A stretch of DNA of 64,000 bases from Reticulitermes lucifugus (lineage: Eukaryota > Arthropoda > Insecta > Blattodea > Rhinotermitidae), in NCBI GenBank assembly GCA_026260175.1, contig JAKCWW010000771.1:28561-92560 (forward strand), read 5' to 3'. The notes beneath the pieces are model-generated. The model was not told the DNA's origin. It made no database searches and saw only the letters and a list, made by a program, of their open reading frames with translations. A program made the translations under genes and the position numbers. This document shows positions 45,841 through 58,800 of this stretch, piece by piece; the stretch's first letter is position 1; each line of letters begins with the position of its first letter.

Positions 45841-47149
45841 ACGTAACTTCGTTCACTCATACATATTCCTGTCGTAGTACTTTGTGAAGCAAAGGGACAA
45901 CTTCACAGCGCAAAGTTTGTATGTTTATGCTCCACCTACATAAAAGTTTTGTGTTTACTCTGTCCTTAACTCCAAAACACATGACCTTATATCAGTCTCC
46001 CATGCAATACGTACCACAAGGAACACTACTTTCTAAAAGACAAAGCGGTGGAAGCATAAAACTGACCCCTCTCCTTCATCTACTACGACGGTTTAGAGTA
46101 TCCTTCACCCTCCTGCAAGACTTTATGGCGCGATACTTAATTAAGAAGAAGGACAATTTTACTTCTATTATAGGTTAAGTTAGCTTCATTAAGTTCTGAA
46201 TATGTCCCTATTCAGAACAGAAGACTGAGTAGTTAAGGCACGCAATCTTAGGAACAACTAAGAAGATAATTCTAAAATACAAAAGATGGGGAAATGCTTT
46301 GTCATACATTTCATCCAGCCACCAGCCGATATGTTTAAAAGACGAGCAGTGAGATAACGCAAATTAATATGTAGAATGACGTCACTGGTCTTATAATTTC
46401 TATATTAAAAGTGGGTAAACGTCTACAATGAAGCTCTGTCCACCTGTTTGTTGCGGAAAGAAAATGACGGTATCCAAATTTTCCAAATTATTTCCTTGAT
46501 ATTTTTCTTAACTCACTGGTCAATTTATTGTTTTAATCAGACGGCACAGCATTTAAATTTTATTTATCACTAACATTAATTAACTTTAAATCTCACTTAA
46601 ACAGTATACATATTTATTCTCACAAACACGCTGAACTTCTTGACATCAAAATGTTTCCGTTAATCTATATTTCCATTATATTTGTTATATTCAATCACCA
46701 TTCTATAATTTAACATTTCAGTCTTATATGACTATTTAATAAACATGGTATTAAATTAATTGTCAGTATCCTTCCAGTAAAACATACTTCAATCAAAATA
46801 AATTAACGTTTAAACGCGCAACTATGCATTTCATTCAACAACGGAAGTAAAACAAATGAACCCCAACAGCCACTTCCATTATGAAGCAGCCACAAATGTA
46901 ATGTTGCGAGGCTACACACACTACGTAGCCACATATCTGTGACGTGTGTATTCCATCACCACAATTTCCTGAGGGTCGTGAGATTTTCATAGAACTGATA
47001 GGAGATTTTAATATTCTAATACGGTTTACACACCACAAAAAGTAAAGATTATTTTTGTGAGTTTTAGTAAATACGCGTAAATAAGTAAAGCAAAGTAACT
47101 AAATGCAAAACATAAAACAAAATAAGACAACAGAAAGCTGTATTCATTT

Positions 47150-47195
47150 GACGTGTTTCAGCTTTTAGTTCCATAGCTCATTTCAGTATAGAGAC
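47150..47195 (-). repeat. Decayed hammerhead-like motif
   Basis: On the minus strand CTGAAATGAGCTATGG...AGCTGAAACACGTC keeps CTGA, an AGCT helix and GAAAC, but the core lacks GA. Confidence 0.35.
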
Positions 47196-47199
47196 TAAT

Positions 47200-47400
47200 T
47201 TACAGGCTGTGCGGTCGGAGGTTCCGTGTTTGATTCCCGGCCGAATGCAAAGGTTTCTCTTTCCAGCAGAGCATAGAGATCAGTTCTGTGGCCAACACAA
47301 ACTCCTATACAATAGATACCGCTGGGCTTTCTGCCGGGGGTACAGCGGCCGGTGGGCATCAACTTCACCATTCATCTCCATCTAGTGCCAACGTTCAGAA
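47200..47400 (+). mobile_element. tRNA-derived SINE, diverged
   Basis: Box B-like GTGTTTGATTCCCGGCCG (about 47227-47244) is followed by a body with ATACCGCTGGGCTTTCTGCC, GGGGGTACAGCGGCCGGTGG and a CACC-rich end. It has the same body type as 0.6, 15.7 and 45.8 kb. I see no clear TSD. Confidence 0.6.
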
Positions 47401-48084
47401 TGCGTGTAAAGATACTTTACCACACCCACACCTAGTTATGGCGCAGTTCTTACTTAACTCCAGGCACTATTTAACACTAACTTTTAACATTCCTTTCCCA
47501 TGTTCCTGAAAGTGCGACAGACAGAAGGACGGGCCTTTCGAAATACACAGATCACTGAAAGATACAATTTGACAGACAAAATAGAAGCCTACTGATTCTA
47601 CCGTGTACAGTGTAGGCCTACTGTGGCACACTGGTTGCAAAATACGTAATTATCTGACCACCGTCACTTACGCCATCTTGTGGCCCAAATCTCCGTGATT
47701 GAACATAAACCTGCTACGCTCACTGGGTTTTCTCTTTAAGGTCCAATAAAGTTTAAGGTCTAACACTTGCCAGCGGCTTACAAATCTCCCCTCGACAAGG
47801 GAGTGCTGATGACAGAGGGTCAATACGTCAGTCACTGTTATGGACGAGACACGATCAAACATCAGTTCAGGGATGTACATCACCAGTCTGTCTTAGCTCA
47901 GCCTAATGGAAGCGTATGCCGATATTCTACCAGACAACGGACCGATTAAAACAAGGATGCACTTTACTTTCGGTTTAAAGAATAATGTCCAATTTAACTT
48001 TAGGTTAATCAATGAGGATGTTATAAATGTTCTTTTATTAAAAATAGCTTTTTAGGGTCTATTGACAACTATCTCTAAAGCACT

Positions 48085-48150
48085 CGAGATTTTTATTTCA
48101 CAACATGTTTCGGTCTCCTTTGACGCATCATGTGGGCAATGCTGCTATAA
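48085..48150 (-). repeat. Decayed hammerhead-like motif
   Basis: On the minus strand CACA, TGATG, a helix-like stretch ending GGAGACC, GAAACATGTTGTG. CACA/TGTG helix I and GAAACATGTT survive, but the CTGANGA core is broken. Confidence 0.35.
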
Positions 48151-48734
48151 ACACAAAGGAAATAAATTCTAAGTAACATATAATATGGAAATTACAGTCC
48201 TCTGGCTTGTAACAAAGTACGGTCTGAAGGGAATTTTCCTATTTTTCGAAACCAACACACATCCCTCCGAAACATGGTAAATTTCCACCAGTCTACGCGG
48301 TGTTATAGCCCACAATACGGCAATCTTCATAACCATAACCGCAAAAACCTAGAAGTTTGCATATAAAGAAGGTGAGTTTCATCGCTCACATTTAAAATTG
48401 CATCAGCTCTTAACGAGTTCATTTCGATCAATGCAAAGCACGTCATTCAACGTATAAGAGTCCTTCTGCAGAGGCTAACACTAGATAGCTGGTCATCATA
48501 TTCCTCACTCTTTATGAAACTGGAAGGTTTACTAACTTCTTCACAAGAGACAGCCAATGAAGTTTAGGTGTACTTCAAAATGACTAGAACTATTCTAACT
48601 CAGTTCCGACGAGATAGTCGAAAATGTTAAGTGGATTTTGTCGGCCCTCCTGGCGATTAATAGGACATTACCTGAAAACAGGCCTGACACAAGACCGCGT
48701 ATTCCGCGTTACTTTCGACTCATTACTGATGGCC

Positions 48735-49065
48735 TAGCTGACTCTAGTGAAGCAGAGTCCCTATTCAGAATCAAACAGCTTCTCTGCTGATCAAATATTT
48801 ACCGCATATTACGGAAAGCGAAGGTTAATTTCAGCGTCCACAAGAGCATATTACTGTACCTATCCTGAGCCACACGAATTCATTCCATGTCTTCCCAACC
48901 TATTTCCCTATAACCACTTCAAAACTATTCTTCCACAAACTCCTGGACTGTACAGATAGTCTCTTTCGTTTAGTTATTTCCTATCAAATTTGCTTCACTC
49001 CTTTCCTTGCCACATGCCCCGCCCCTCTCATCCTTCTTCATTTGATCATCCTGCTAATATTTGGT
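48735..49065 (-). pseudogene. Non-LTR retrotransposon ORF2 tail, broken
   Basis: Minus-strand translation gives RMRGAGHVARKGVK, then stops and frame changes, then IGWEDME-stop-IRVAQDRY and LLWTLKLTF. This matches the order GHVARMG, GWxxxxWIxxAQDR seen in the other tails. The post-ORF stretch ends with GGGACTCTGCTTCACTAG, the counterpart of GGACTCTGCTCCATG at 21.1 kb. It is about 330 bp, 5'-truncated and inactive. The forward frame at 48747-48959 is its antisense shadow. Confidence 0.7.
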
Positions 49066-49069
49066 GACG

Positions 49070-51255
49070 AGTACAAATCATGAAGCTCCTCAGTGTGTAA
49101 TTTTCAGCAGCTTCCTAATACTTGCTCCATCCTAGATCCATATATTCTACAGCATCCCTTCTCCGAAACCCTCAGTATACGAGTATGTTTTTCTTTTCAT
49201 GAGTAAGACCAATTTTCATTACCGTGGAAGAATTAGTCTTTTGACGCTAAAAAAAATCCCATATTGTCGACAAAGAACTTTCGATTGTCTTAATAAAGAA
49301 ATAAATAAAAGCAATAACTTACACCAATTTCTACATTAGCACCCTTTTTTACTCCTGCATTGCCACAAGAATAGATGTAAAAAACCAAAGCGACTTGCTA
49401 TTTTATTTTATTACACTGCACATTCTGCTAATGTTACGTTGACTTACATGTAACATGAGTGGTCACGATGTGAGAAGGATTTGTAAGTTGGCGGCCGTAG
49501 CCTCTTTTAATGTAATTTGCTTGCACTACGATTGATAAACTGAGGAAAGCCATCACTATTATGGAATTTGGTTCCTTGCTAGAAATTTCAAAATGATATC
49601 TCGCGAAACCCAACCAGCTAAATTATCGCTATATACAAGTTTCACGATAAGAGTGATCACGACATACGCCCTGACATAAGGCAAACAGAAATTTATCATG
49701 ACCTTGAAGACAAAATGTACACGACCGTTATGACACCCCTGAATACTGCAGGGATGAGAGGAAAAGGGAAATAACGTCCGTCGATATGACGAGAGCTGCT
49801 GTGGGGTGGTCACACTCATGCTAACCTCTATAAGACAAGCCTATTTGTCTTCAGCAAGAAAACTGCAAAAAAGTGAGGGAAGAAAATACGACTGCACCTA
49901 CCCATAAATTTCCTTGCTTCATATTTTTAATATGAAACTCGATTCTTTCAGATATATATGGATATCAGTCATGCAACTATCTCCCATCTTCTATTTTTTA
50001 AAAACTTCATCTTCCATTCCTCCTCTCCAAGTACTTCATAACCTGAAAAACCGTTCGAGGTCCCGCAGTCTTCGTGTCTAAGGTTTTTGCCCTACCTAAA
50101 TGCAGTCCGATACAGCGGCTCGAAGATAAGGAACCTGCCGTGTTATAATTACCCTCTGCCGCACTGTTTAAATTCACAGTAGCCTAACACTCTTAGACCA
50201 ACTAATTTAAAAGTCCTTTATATACTATGTTTATAATACGCGAAGCACGGCAGGAGGGTATTTAATGTACAACGCTTTCTTGCGTTAGGCGCAGCAAAGC
50301 GTGGATTAACTCCGCGGTACTGGGTCCCCCGTGGAAAGATGCAAATCAACAGACAATGAAATCTCTTAGCCGTATATTACATTCATTCAACACATAACTC
50401 TGCTTTGTTGGCCCAACCACAGCCAGTTAAATATAATATACAATTAATTATTTGCTACTGATCTAAAGAAAGGTACACAAATTAGCCTAAATGGTTACGC
50501 CTACATACTACAGGGTATGGGAATTATAAGTCCTAACATTATAAGTTCCTTATAAACTACCATAATACTACTCCCATTCTTTGTCTCCACATTGTTTCAT
50601 CTACAAATATGTCTGCTGTTATCCGGTTATTCTGATCTATCATAACTAAGGCTCTCATTACGCTAAGTCTGGTAAGAATTCTGCAACTTTGTCATACCTG
50701 ACACGGCTGTAAGCTTCCCGTCCCAATACACACCAATGGTAGGCAGACCTCAGTACAAAGCGTAAGACAATACACTGTTCTACACTAAAAAAAAACCGAT
50801 ATACAAAAACAGTGGTATATTTAGGTTTTCCATCCTTACCGAATTTAGCAGTTAGTACTTCTGTCTCGTATTAGGGAAATTTTCGCCCGCGGACCTGCTG
50901 CGTGCCTCGTCATTGAAGTCGTTCTTGATTTGCGTCAGTCCCTCTCCATATGTGCGTAACCAGTACCTTGATATACGATTATTCTCACTTTTATTTTTAT
51001 GCTGTGAATCAGAATACATTAATGTACGGGTCGTTGAACGTAGATACATTTTGTATAACACAAACATTATTTACGACAAGAAGATTCCACGTCCGTGGTG
51101 ACTGTCAGGAAAAACATAAGCAGTCGGAAACACAGGCCAAGCGACATATTCTGTTAAAGTAAACTAATTACCCTTAAACTAAAAGTTGACAATTTATACT
51201 ATGTGCAGTAGTCGCTACAGTCGGCAAAACCTGAAAGCAAGAGGTACACGAGTAA
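49070..51255. other. No supported gene
   Basis: I see neither coding domains nor clear repeats in these 2.2 kb. Confidence 0.4.
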
Positions 51256-51280
51256 GCACTCCTAAAATATTAGGCACATG

Positions 51281-51600
51281 TAAAGTTTTCCCTGTTCCGC
51301 CAAGAAGGCATATACGGGGAAGTGGATGTATAGCTTCACTCACCCTTACCCTCGACACTAGACGGAGATGAGTGGTTAGTCCCACGACTCAGCCGCTTTA
51401 CCACCGGGGAAAGAACCCGCGGTACCCAGTGAGTAGGAGTCTGGGTGGGCCCCAGAGCTAGTCTACAAGTTTTGATGAAGACATAAATCTCGTGCCCGTG
51501 CCAGGATTCGAAACCCGGATCTTCCAGCCCGTAGCCTAGTCACTATACTTCCAGCCCGTAGCCTAGTCACTATACTAACTACACCATCCCGGATCTTTCC
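51281..51600 (-). mobile_element. tRNA-derived SINE, full length, with 27-bp internal duplication
   Basis: Imperfect 19-bp TSDs flank it: CTAAAATATTAGGCACATG (51262-51280) and CTAAGATATTAGACACAAG (51601-51619), 3 differences. Read on the minus strand, the head starts GGGATGGTGTAGTTAGTATA (box A). Box B, GGGTTTCGAATCC, lies at 51504-51516 on the plus strand. Between them a 27-bp unit, CTTCCAGCCC...CACTATA on the plus strand, occurs twice without a difference (51521-51547, 51548-51574), which widens the box A-box B distance. The body contains GTACCGCGGGTTCTTTCCCC and ACCACTCATCTCCG. This is the reference copy for the fragments at 12.3, 26.7, 33.9 and 43.4 kb. Confidence 0.85.
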
Positions 51601-52227
51601 CTAAGATATTAGACACAAGGAAACCCCCCTTCCCCCATAAAATCAGTAAATCAACCAAAAATAAAATATCCATAACAGACAATGTGAAATAAAAAATGTT
51701 ATGTTCTAAAATCGATATAAGTCTATATCTTTTATTGAGAACAAAAATCAATAACAGTCAAGTAACGTATGTACTGTACAAGTAAAGTCATATCGAATGC
51801 GACTGCACACAGCGAAAAGGGAGATCAGCCAAGCTGATATTCCAGTGTTCTTACTGCGAGCAAGGTGGCTGTTTCCGCCAATTTGTAACGTATGCTGACT
51901 CCCTCAATTTGTTCTCCTAGGAGACATAGCATCTAACATTTTTACAGCAAGTGGTATTCGCAGATGGTAGTGATTTTATTCCCTACTACTTACTGTCATC
52001 TAATTCATACATTGTTGGGAGCATCACTTTCAGAAACATGTATTAGGTGGCGAAGTGTAAAGCCTTCATCGAGAGGTTTACGCGTTCAGTTTAAAAAGGT
52101 TTAGGCGTCAACAGTACTTGACAATAATTGCGGAGGCAGCGGTCGTAAGTCGATGTGCAGGGTTGCAGATGATTAGTAAACCCCAAGGATTTCCGTGCTT
52201 TATCTCCGTTCTGAATCCGTCAGTGTG

Positions 52228-52300
52228 ACAGGGTCTGCACGTGAGAGTGCCAGCTTACAGTGCAGGATAACGTATGTTCAAATCCCGGTGATAACACACT
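52228..52300 (+). repeat. tRNA-like SINE head fragment
   Basis: GTGCCAGCTTACAGTGCAGG followed by TATGTTCAAATCCCGGTGA gives an anticodon-arm-like and box B-like pair. Box A is weak and no known body follows. Confidence 0.35.
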
Positions 52301-52309
52301 TCCGCCACT

Positions 52310-53725
52310 CGAAAAAACTTACAAAGCTCGCACATTGGGGAATGGTGGAACAAATGTCAGCTAAATGCCAATTTAAGGGAAATACTATATAAAAGCAATA
52401 AGAAGCATCAAGATTAATTTGAGGAAAATATGAAGTATAATTGTGTTTATTTATTATAACGGAAACAGAAGAGGAATACTGTATGATGTACACAAAGTAA
52501 GGATATTTATCCTATTGTATGAGGACTGGTCAGAAAACCAGTTTACAACGCATATATTTGGATTTTTTATTTTCAGCTATAATACGAACAAGTAAGATTT
52601 AATTGTAGGCCTACTGCTATCCCACTAATTTTACACATAATGTCGGCCACAACTAAAGCATTTACTATTTGTTGGGGCGAGATTTTAAAGTCTCTGTCGT
52701 CTGGCATCAGCCATCGTGTCATAACTGTTTACACCTCGAGAGGATCTTTAAATTTGTATTCGTCAAAGTTCTTATTCAGCGCTGGAAAACCTCTGACACT
52801 CAGTGAGCGATAAAATCTCCTGATATAATCTCAACCAGTGTAGGTCCTTCAATTATTAAATTATGTGCCATCTAAACTTACTCTGCGACCCAATCTCGCA
52901 CAAAGAGGAACGTTTCATATTCCTATCATGTGATTTCCCTCTCTGTACTTCAATAAGTAATTTACGGCTCTTTTCTCCTTATTTTCCTACGATGTATTAT
53001 TGACAACCTTAAGTATAATATCTCTCATGTTTCCTTGCACTTTCCGTTAATAATTATGTGATGAACGTATGTTAGGAGCAAATATGTTTGTATTTACACT
53101 ATAAAACTATTAGCATATGGAAATTTGGGTACCTGAGTTTACATGGAAACGGTGCTGATGTACGTTTTGCGTGGGTGTTGTTGATAAAACTGTTCATGTA
53201 TTAAAAATATCATCTACATAATTTCTTTACAAGCAAACCAGATTAGGCTGAGAAACTCTGGCACACGCCCATTTAGAGTGAGTTGAACTGATGACAATTT
53301 ATCACTGAGGTATCGATCATGATTTGTACGGTACTTATTTGTTTTATACCACAAAAACAAAATTAATTCCCTTGATCACAACTTAAGTATACTTCAGTTG
53401 CACAGGTATTTATACTGAGGAATGGAAAAGTCAGTGTAATTAATAAACTGGAAGTAACCTGGAAGACAGTAGTCGGTATGAATGTTAATTGTAACATTCG
53501 AGCATTGTCTTGGAGGATGGAATGAAAACCACGAGAAAATAAAACATGATAGGCGGGCTTTGGGCCAATAATAAAATTTGAGTCGTTCTGAATAGGAAGG
53601 TGGCTAGAATCTCCACTCGACTTGTAATTTTGTTTCTTGTCGCTTCTTTACGTACTCATAACTTACGAAAGTATGAAATAATTGGTATTCGGACCGCTTT
53701 TATTAAATTAAACATCTTGAGATTT
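52310..53725. other. No supported gene
   Basis: AT-rich. Nothing recognised. Confidence 0.4.
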
Positions 53726-53734
53726 GAGGTTCCG

Positions 53735-53825
53735 TGGTGGTGACGACGAATGTGATGTGACGACGTTTTATATGTTAGATACATACTGACGTTTCAGAGG
53801 AATGTGCCGCATGTTCCTTTGACAC
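53735..53825 (+). repeat. Fold-back-arm fragment with decayed core
   Basis: AATGTGATGTGACGACGTTT, GTTAGATACATACTGACG and TTTCAGAGGAATGTGCCGC follow the outer-arm-to-core order of the 44.7-kb element. The minus-strand core is mutated to roughly CAAAGGA. Confidence 0.45.
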
Positions 53826-54899
53826 GTCGGTCTACTTCCACCCAACTAAATGACTTCATACTCCGAAGAGAGTAGAATAATCTTCAAATTCAACAACGTT
53901 CAATTTCTATGGTTCTCTTTGTACGAGAGTGGGTGGGTGTAAGATGCTTCGAGGTAACCTTGCCAGGTTTATTTACGCACAGATGTATCCGTTTACATAC
54001 TAAAGCTTTCTTGTTTATAAATTCTTAAGGTGTCTGCATCTTCCGTGCAGAATTCTGTAAAATATTCATGTCTCCATTCATAAACGCACCGCACCCCTAT
54101 GCTTTGTTAGCTAGTGTAAACTTCACAGAACAGCACAGAATACAGATATCAACAAACACGTTTCAGAGTAGCTTACTAATACGGCGTATCTTGAATTTGA
54201 TGTAAAATAGAATGTACAAGCTGCTACATAAGCCGTAATGTCTACTCAGCAAAATTACTGGGGTTAGGAGTGTTTCTACGCACCCTATCGCTTCTTCGCA
54301 ACACGGACCCTCAACCCCACATTCACTTAGTTTGAAAAAAATATATATAGCCACGAGCACTTGCGTAGTTCAGAACCACTCAAAAGTAATAAAGAAGGAT
54401 GCCTCCAGTATCTGCCGTAGCGATAAGTACGGCAGGAAGTACAGCCTGTGAGTACTGCATGCTCACCGCTTTGACTGCTAGCTGTTCGGGTGCTGGCATG
54501 ACCAATAATTTAGTAGGAGTCTCGACGGTAGATAGTAAACGGAAATGATAAAAAATTCATATTATGAAGAAGCATAGCGAATTAATTCGACAATAGTTTA
54601 TTATTTCACCGTAACATGCTTGGTATTTTTATATCCTTTCTACATATGTATTTATCAGCGTCAGAAGAAAATCAATAAGCTGACATGGTGAGTTTGTCAC
54701 ATCGCTTCACTTGTTAATTATCGACTGTCAGCCGATGGCTTTTGTTTAGATATATCTGAAACGGAGATTAATCAAATGACATACGCAACACAAGAAAGCA
54801 ATACGTCATTTAAAATGTTACTGCTTATTTGTACAGTGCTTCTGAAAAAACACACACATAGTTAAGAGCTTCACACTTTGTAGACGTCAATTAATAAGG

Positions 54900-55150
54900 A
54901 GGCTAGGGCAAAATTAAGAAAGAATGGGATGGGCGTGACATGTCCCAGACGAAAAACGCATGAAATATTTGTTGGAAAGCCACAAAGGACAAGACAACGT
55001 GGCGGAAATGAGCACAATGACGTAATTAATGAGCGTACAGGACAAAGTATGTTTGGTTGAAGTCAATTACAGTGGCTGAGAATAGCTCTTTGTGTGAAAT
55101 CAAACACAGTAGGTGTCTCTCCACCTGTCAACCTGATGGAAATAGATCCA
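54900..55150 (+). pseudogene. Possible decayed non-LTR retrotransposon tail
   Basis: RMGWA-stop-HVPDEKRMKYLLE in one frame and VGKPQRTRQRGG in another loosely match the HVxxxxxK...GKPxxxR layout. Frameshifted and uncertain. Confidence 0.3.
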
Positions 55151-56117
55151 GTACACGAAACATCCTATTATTTATATATATATGACAAGATGGACAGTCT
55201 ATAAAGTAAACACAAAAATTTGTTGCAGTTTAACTACCCACATATGTCCCCCCACTTATAAAGTCTATCACTTTTTATTGCCTACACTATCTGTATAATA
55301 CTCAACTCTGTTCAGTGTTGATGTTAAGAATGAGTGAAGATATGCCTCTCTTGTAGCATACACCCTAAAGCCGTGTAGAGTGAAATGTGGCGAGAGTCGA
55401 TGAATTCATTGAAGCTGACAGGATACACGAGCAATGACGAATTAAGGTGAAAACGAAAATCCTGTATGTTTCTGCGAAGAGCAGTGTAATTGCAGGCATG
55501 ATTAACAAATGGAATATGGCTGCTGCGAGACACTGTAAATTGTGAGGATAAATCACCTGTAATTGAGAATTGAGAAACTGGAAGATCTATCAAACTGTTG
55601 CCGGTTACAACGACATTTTTCCTCCTCTCAAATGATCAGTCACCATAAAAGCACTCAATTCTAGATGTCGAGTTAATAATTTGAACAAAACTGACAAGGA
55701 AAAAGAGGAAGATCCGAGATCTATCGAGACGTTAACTGACTTAAATAACGTGTTATGTAGTCGCTGCTTCAATTTCAAGGAAATTTACCATTTATTCAGA
55801 GAATTCCCTGTGACAACACCACAAAACCGCACTCTGTTTTACTGCATGATGTACCAATACAAGCTGAGGGACGTGAATGCAAGTCTCGCGGTTCGTATTG
55901 ACTTACATTTGTCTCAAAACTATATAGAGCCAAGACTATTTTTCTCCTAGTTACATTATAAGATGACTGAAGCCGAACTTTGAGCATGAAAATCTTCCTG
56001 AATAAAATTTGTATCAAAGATAAATTAAGACTACTCTTTCAACAATTTTACTTTATAAACACTGGTAAGATAAGTACTGTTCAAAAGATGTATTTCTCAG
56101 AAGTCACTAACTAATTC

Positions 56118-56375
56118 AAGACGAAGACAAGGTGGATAAGTTGGGCACGACACGTAGTACGCAACATGAGGAAGAGAGAAACAGAGTTTAGTTGAAGAAA
56201 TGAGGAGAAATACTTAGTTGAGATCTTTTGGAGTAGAAGAGTGGATAATATTAAAATTGTTCTTACAAAAATACAATATTAGTGTGTGGTCTGGATTCAT
56301 CAGGACCAGGATAGGAACCACAGGCTGGGTGTTGCCAATATGGGGTTCATGAAAGACGGGGAATTTAATCTTGGT
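56118..56375 (+). pseudogene. Non-LTR retrotransposon ORF2 tail, decayed
   Basis: The plus-strand translation gives TRWISWARHVVRNMRK, a stop, SRRVDNIKIV and, after a frame change, VVWIHQDQDRNHRL. The order RW.xWAxHVxRM, RRxxDNIKx, WIxxxQDR is that of the tails at 8.3, 29.6 and 48.8 kb. Only the tail remains. Confidence 0.55.
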
Positions 56376-56474
56376 ATATGACATCCCGCTGTGCTTCCTA
56401 CATCAAATGAGAAGAGATTTTTATAACGTCGAACACAATTTTATTAATAAACAACACTGTTTTCACTCAATCTA

Positions 56475-56525
56475 GTAAAAAGTTTCGGCTTTTGTAAACA
56501 AGCCACCATCAAGCTAGCCTCTACA
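56475..56525 (-). repeat. Decayed hammerhead-like motif
   Basis: On the minus strand GCTAG, CTTGATGG, helix GGCTT/AAGCC and GAAAC, with CTAG following. Helix I and helix II pair, but the core reads CUUGAUGG. Confidence 0.4.
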
Positions 56526-57819
56526 AAAAATGCAAAATATAAACCTGAACTTACATGATGTCAATCAAAATGGACGTAAGATCTCAAACCTTAAAATTTA
56601 TTAACATTATGTTTAGCCGTATAACTTTGTTGTGTTATTACGCTTGATTAAATTTATATAAATTTTAATCTTCTAAAAAATTAAAACTGGTAGCTTCCCA
56701 TTTGTTCAATGTTATTTTTACATTATGCTTTTAAACACTGACACGTTTTTCTTTACAATGATAATTACAGTCATCAATATTCGTATTTCTAGGTAGTTTG
56801 TAACATGAATCGATATTTTGTTTTATATGGGTTACTTGTCGCTGTAACAAGATTATTCATAATTAACAAATAATTAACTAATGTCCTTTAAGACTAATAT
56901 TCTTTTTGTCTCTGAATTTATAATGTTAATTTTATATGATATGTATTGCATATAATGTTTCCTTCATTACTTGATTTTAATAACAAATACTGCGCTGCAA
57001 GAACGTTTTTATTTAAAACGGGATTATAGGCTATATAACAGCATTTTGATAATACAACTAAAGTATAATATAATTATCAAATTATTTGTTTATTATTGTT
57101 ATTTACAACATTGTTCTTACGACGATTTTTTTGTGTCTACACAATTTAGCAGTCGCGGTATTTAAAGACAACCCAAGTAAATATCACTTTCTTAAGGAAA
57201 ATTCTGTGCCTGTTCCTTATTTACCGCGGTGTGCAGAATTTTATTTGCATATCGGTATTTCAATAACTTTCCGATTGTCACAGGACCCTAAGGTTCACCA
57301 ATACAAACGACCATTACATGACACTATTTGAACAGATCTTTTCAATTACCATACACAACTTTTTCTTGGTTTATTATAAAATTATTTAGGTTCAATAGTG
57401 TCTTTCAATGAAATTTTCCAACAAAATTAGTCAAACCTTGTCGCCCAATGCATTTCACTTCTTCGTTCTTAATCAGTTCATTATATCTAACATGTTTTGT
57501 GCCGGTGGTTCATTATCCAGTTTTTCTTACACAAAAGAATACTGAAGCTTCATACATGCTGGTGGGAGTGACAACTAACCTTATTAAAGCAAGCTAAAAT
57601 TTATACTTAATTACTAATGTGTAATTGTGATAAGAATTTAAGCTTTCAGGTGACATATTTCTCTTTTATACTTTACTTCACAATAACTGTATACACGTAC
57701 ATTATATATGAAATCGAAACTCATCGTAAACACACACTTGGATATAAGTCTAAATTTTACTTTTTTTAATAAGGTCGATTATCGTATACCATCTGCAGGT
57801 TACAAAACTTCAATGGCTG

Positions 57820-57885
57820 TATATGAACGAAGCCATTGATAATAAATCACTGGCGCGAAACATGTCCGGTGTAATAAAACGATTA
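57820..57885 (+). repeat. Decayed hammerhead-like motif
   Basis: TTGATAATAAATCACTGGCG followed by CGAAACATGTCCGGTG keeps the GAAACATGTC half. The core is lost. Confidence 0.3.
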
Positions 57886-57889
57886 TCAG

Positions 57890-58720
57890 CAAAATAAAGG
57901 GTTGAATTTGACTGAAGGTTACGACCAGTTAGCTAATAATAAAAGGGTACGGCATTGCAAATCAAATTTTCCAACAAACGTTTGTTTTTACCATCTCTGC
58001 TGCATAATCATCCCTTCAGAAATTTATTTATTTAAAATCCCTAACAGAACTGTAAAGATTAAAAATTATTTCATCACATGTTACACATCACCTTCTTTTC
58101 CCGCACTAATTCATATGTCTCAGTTCAGCCATATTTTCACGACTTTGATATTCATAATGTGTACATTAATATAGCAGTAGCCAGTGTGCGCATCTGGAAG
58201 GATATTCAGATCTCCGGAATACAAAGCATGTGTGTTAAGCACGCCACTTGTACGTTCGGTGTGTAATACAATGTAACGAGTTCAAACAGAAATACGATGA
58301 ATTGTGTGTTCTTCGACTTTTTGCTTCTTATTCAGACCATTACAACTTCTGAGAACACAAATTATATTTTTCCATAACCTACTTCAACATGTATCTTTCT
58401 TCGTGATTCCACTTATTTCGACAACACTTTTACATAACCGCCTGTAACATGATTCTTCACATCTTGCTATCCAAATAAAATACACCTTCACATTCTTACG
58501 TTAAATATTGTCCCCAAGTTACAGAAAAGAGAAACGAATGGGGGCAGTATCTCCTTCAAAAGTATCTGAAACTAGACTATGCATAAGTCGTGTAATATTG
58601 TGCTGTATACCAGTAGACTATCTTCCTAGCAGTAAACTTTTCAGTTTCTTTGGCCACTCAAGTAGAAGAACGGATAACCTGGCATGGGGAATATTCATGT
58701 AAGCTTCCTTCTGTGGTCCT
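57890..58720. other. No supported gene
   Basis: AT-rich; nothing recognised. Confidence 0.4.
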
Positions 58721-58723
58721 TAC

Positions 58724-58800
58724 AGGCCAACTCTCACCCCCCATGAATTTCGACCGAAGTTAAGTAACACAACACGAGGATATATAGTGCGGTATGTGTT
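58724..58800 (+). pseudogene. 5S-rRNA-like fragment
   Basis: GGCCAACTCTCACC is followed after a short gap by GACCGAAGTTAAGTAACACA and GAGGATATATAGTGCGG. The middle block resembles the 5S rRNA internal promoter box A region (CCGAAGTTAAGCA...). The 5' start also resembles 5S (GCCAAC). About 40 nt of 5S between them are missing and the 3' third is not recognisable. It could be a pseudogene or the head of a 5S-derived SINE. Confidence 0.45.
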
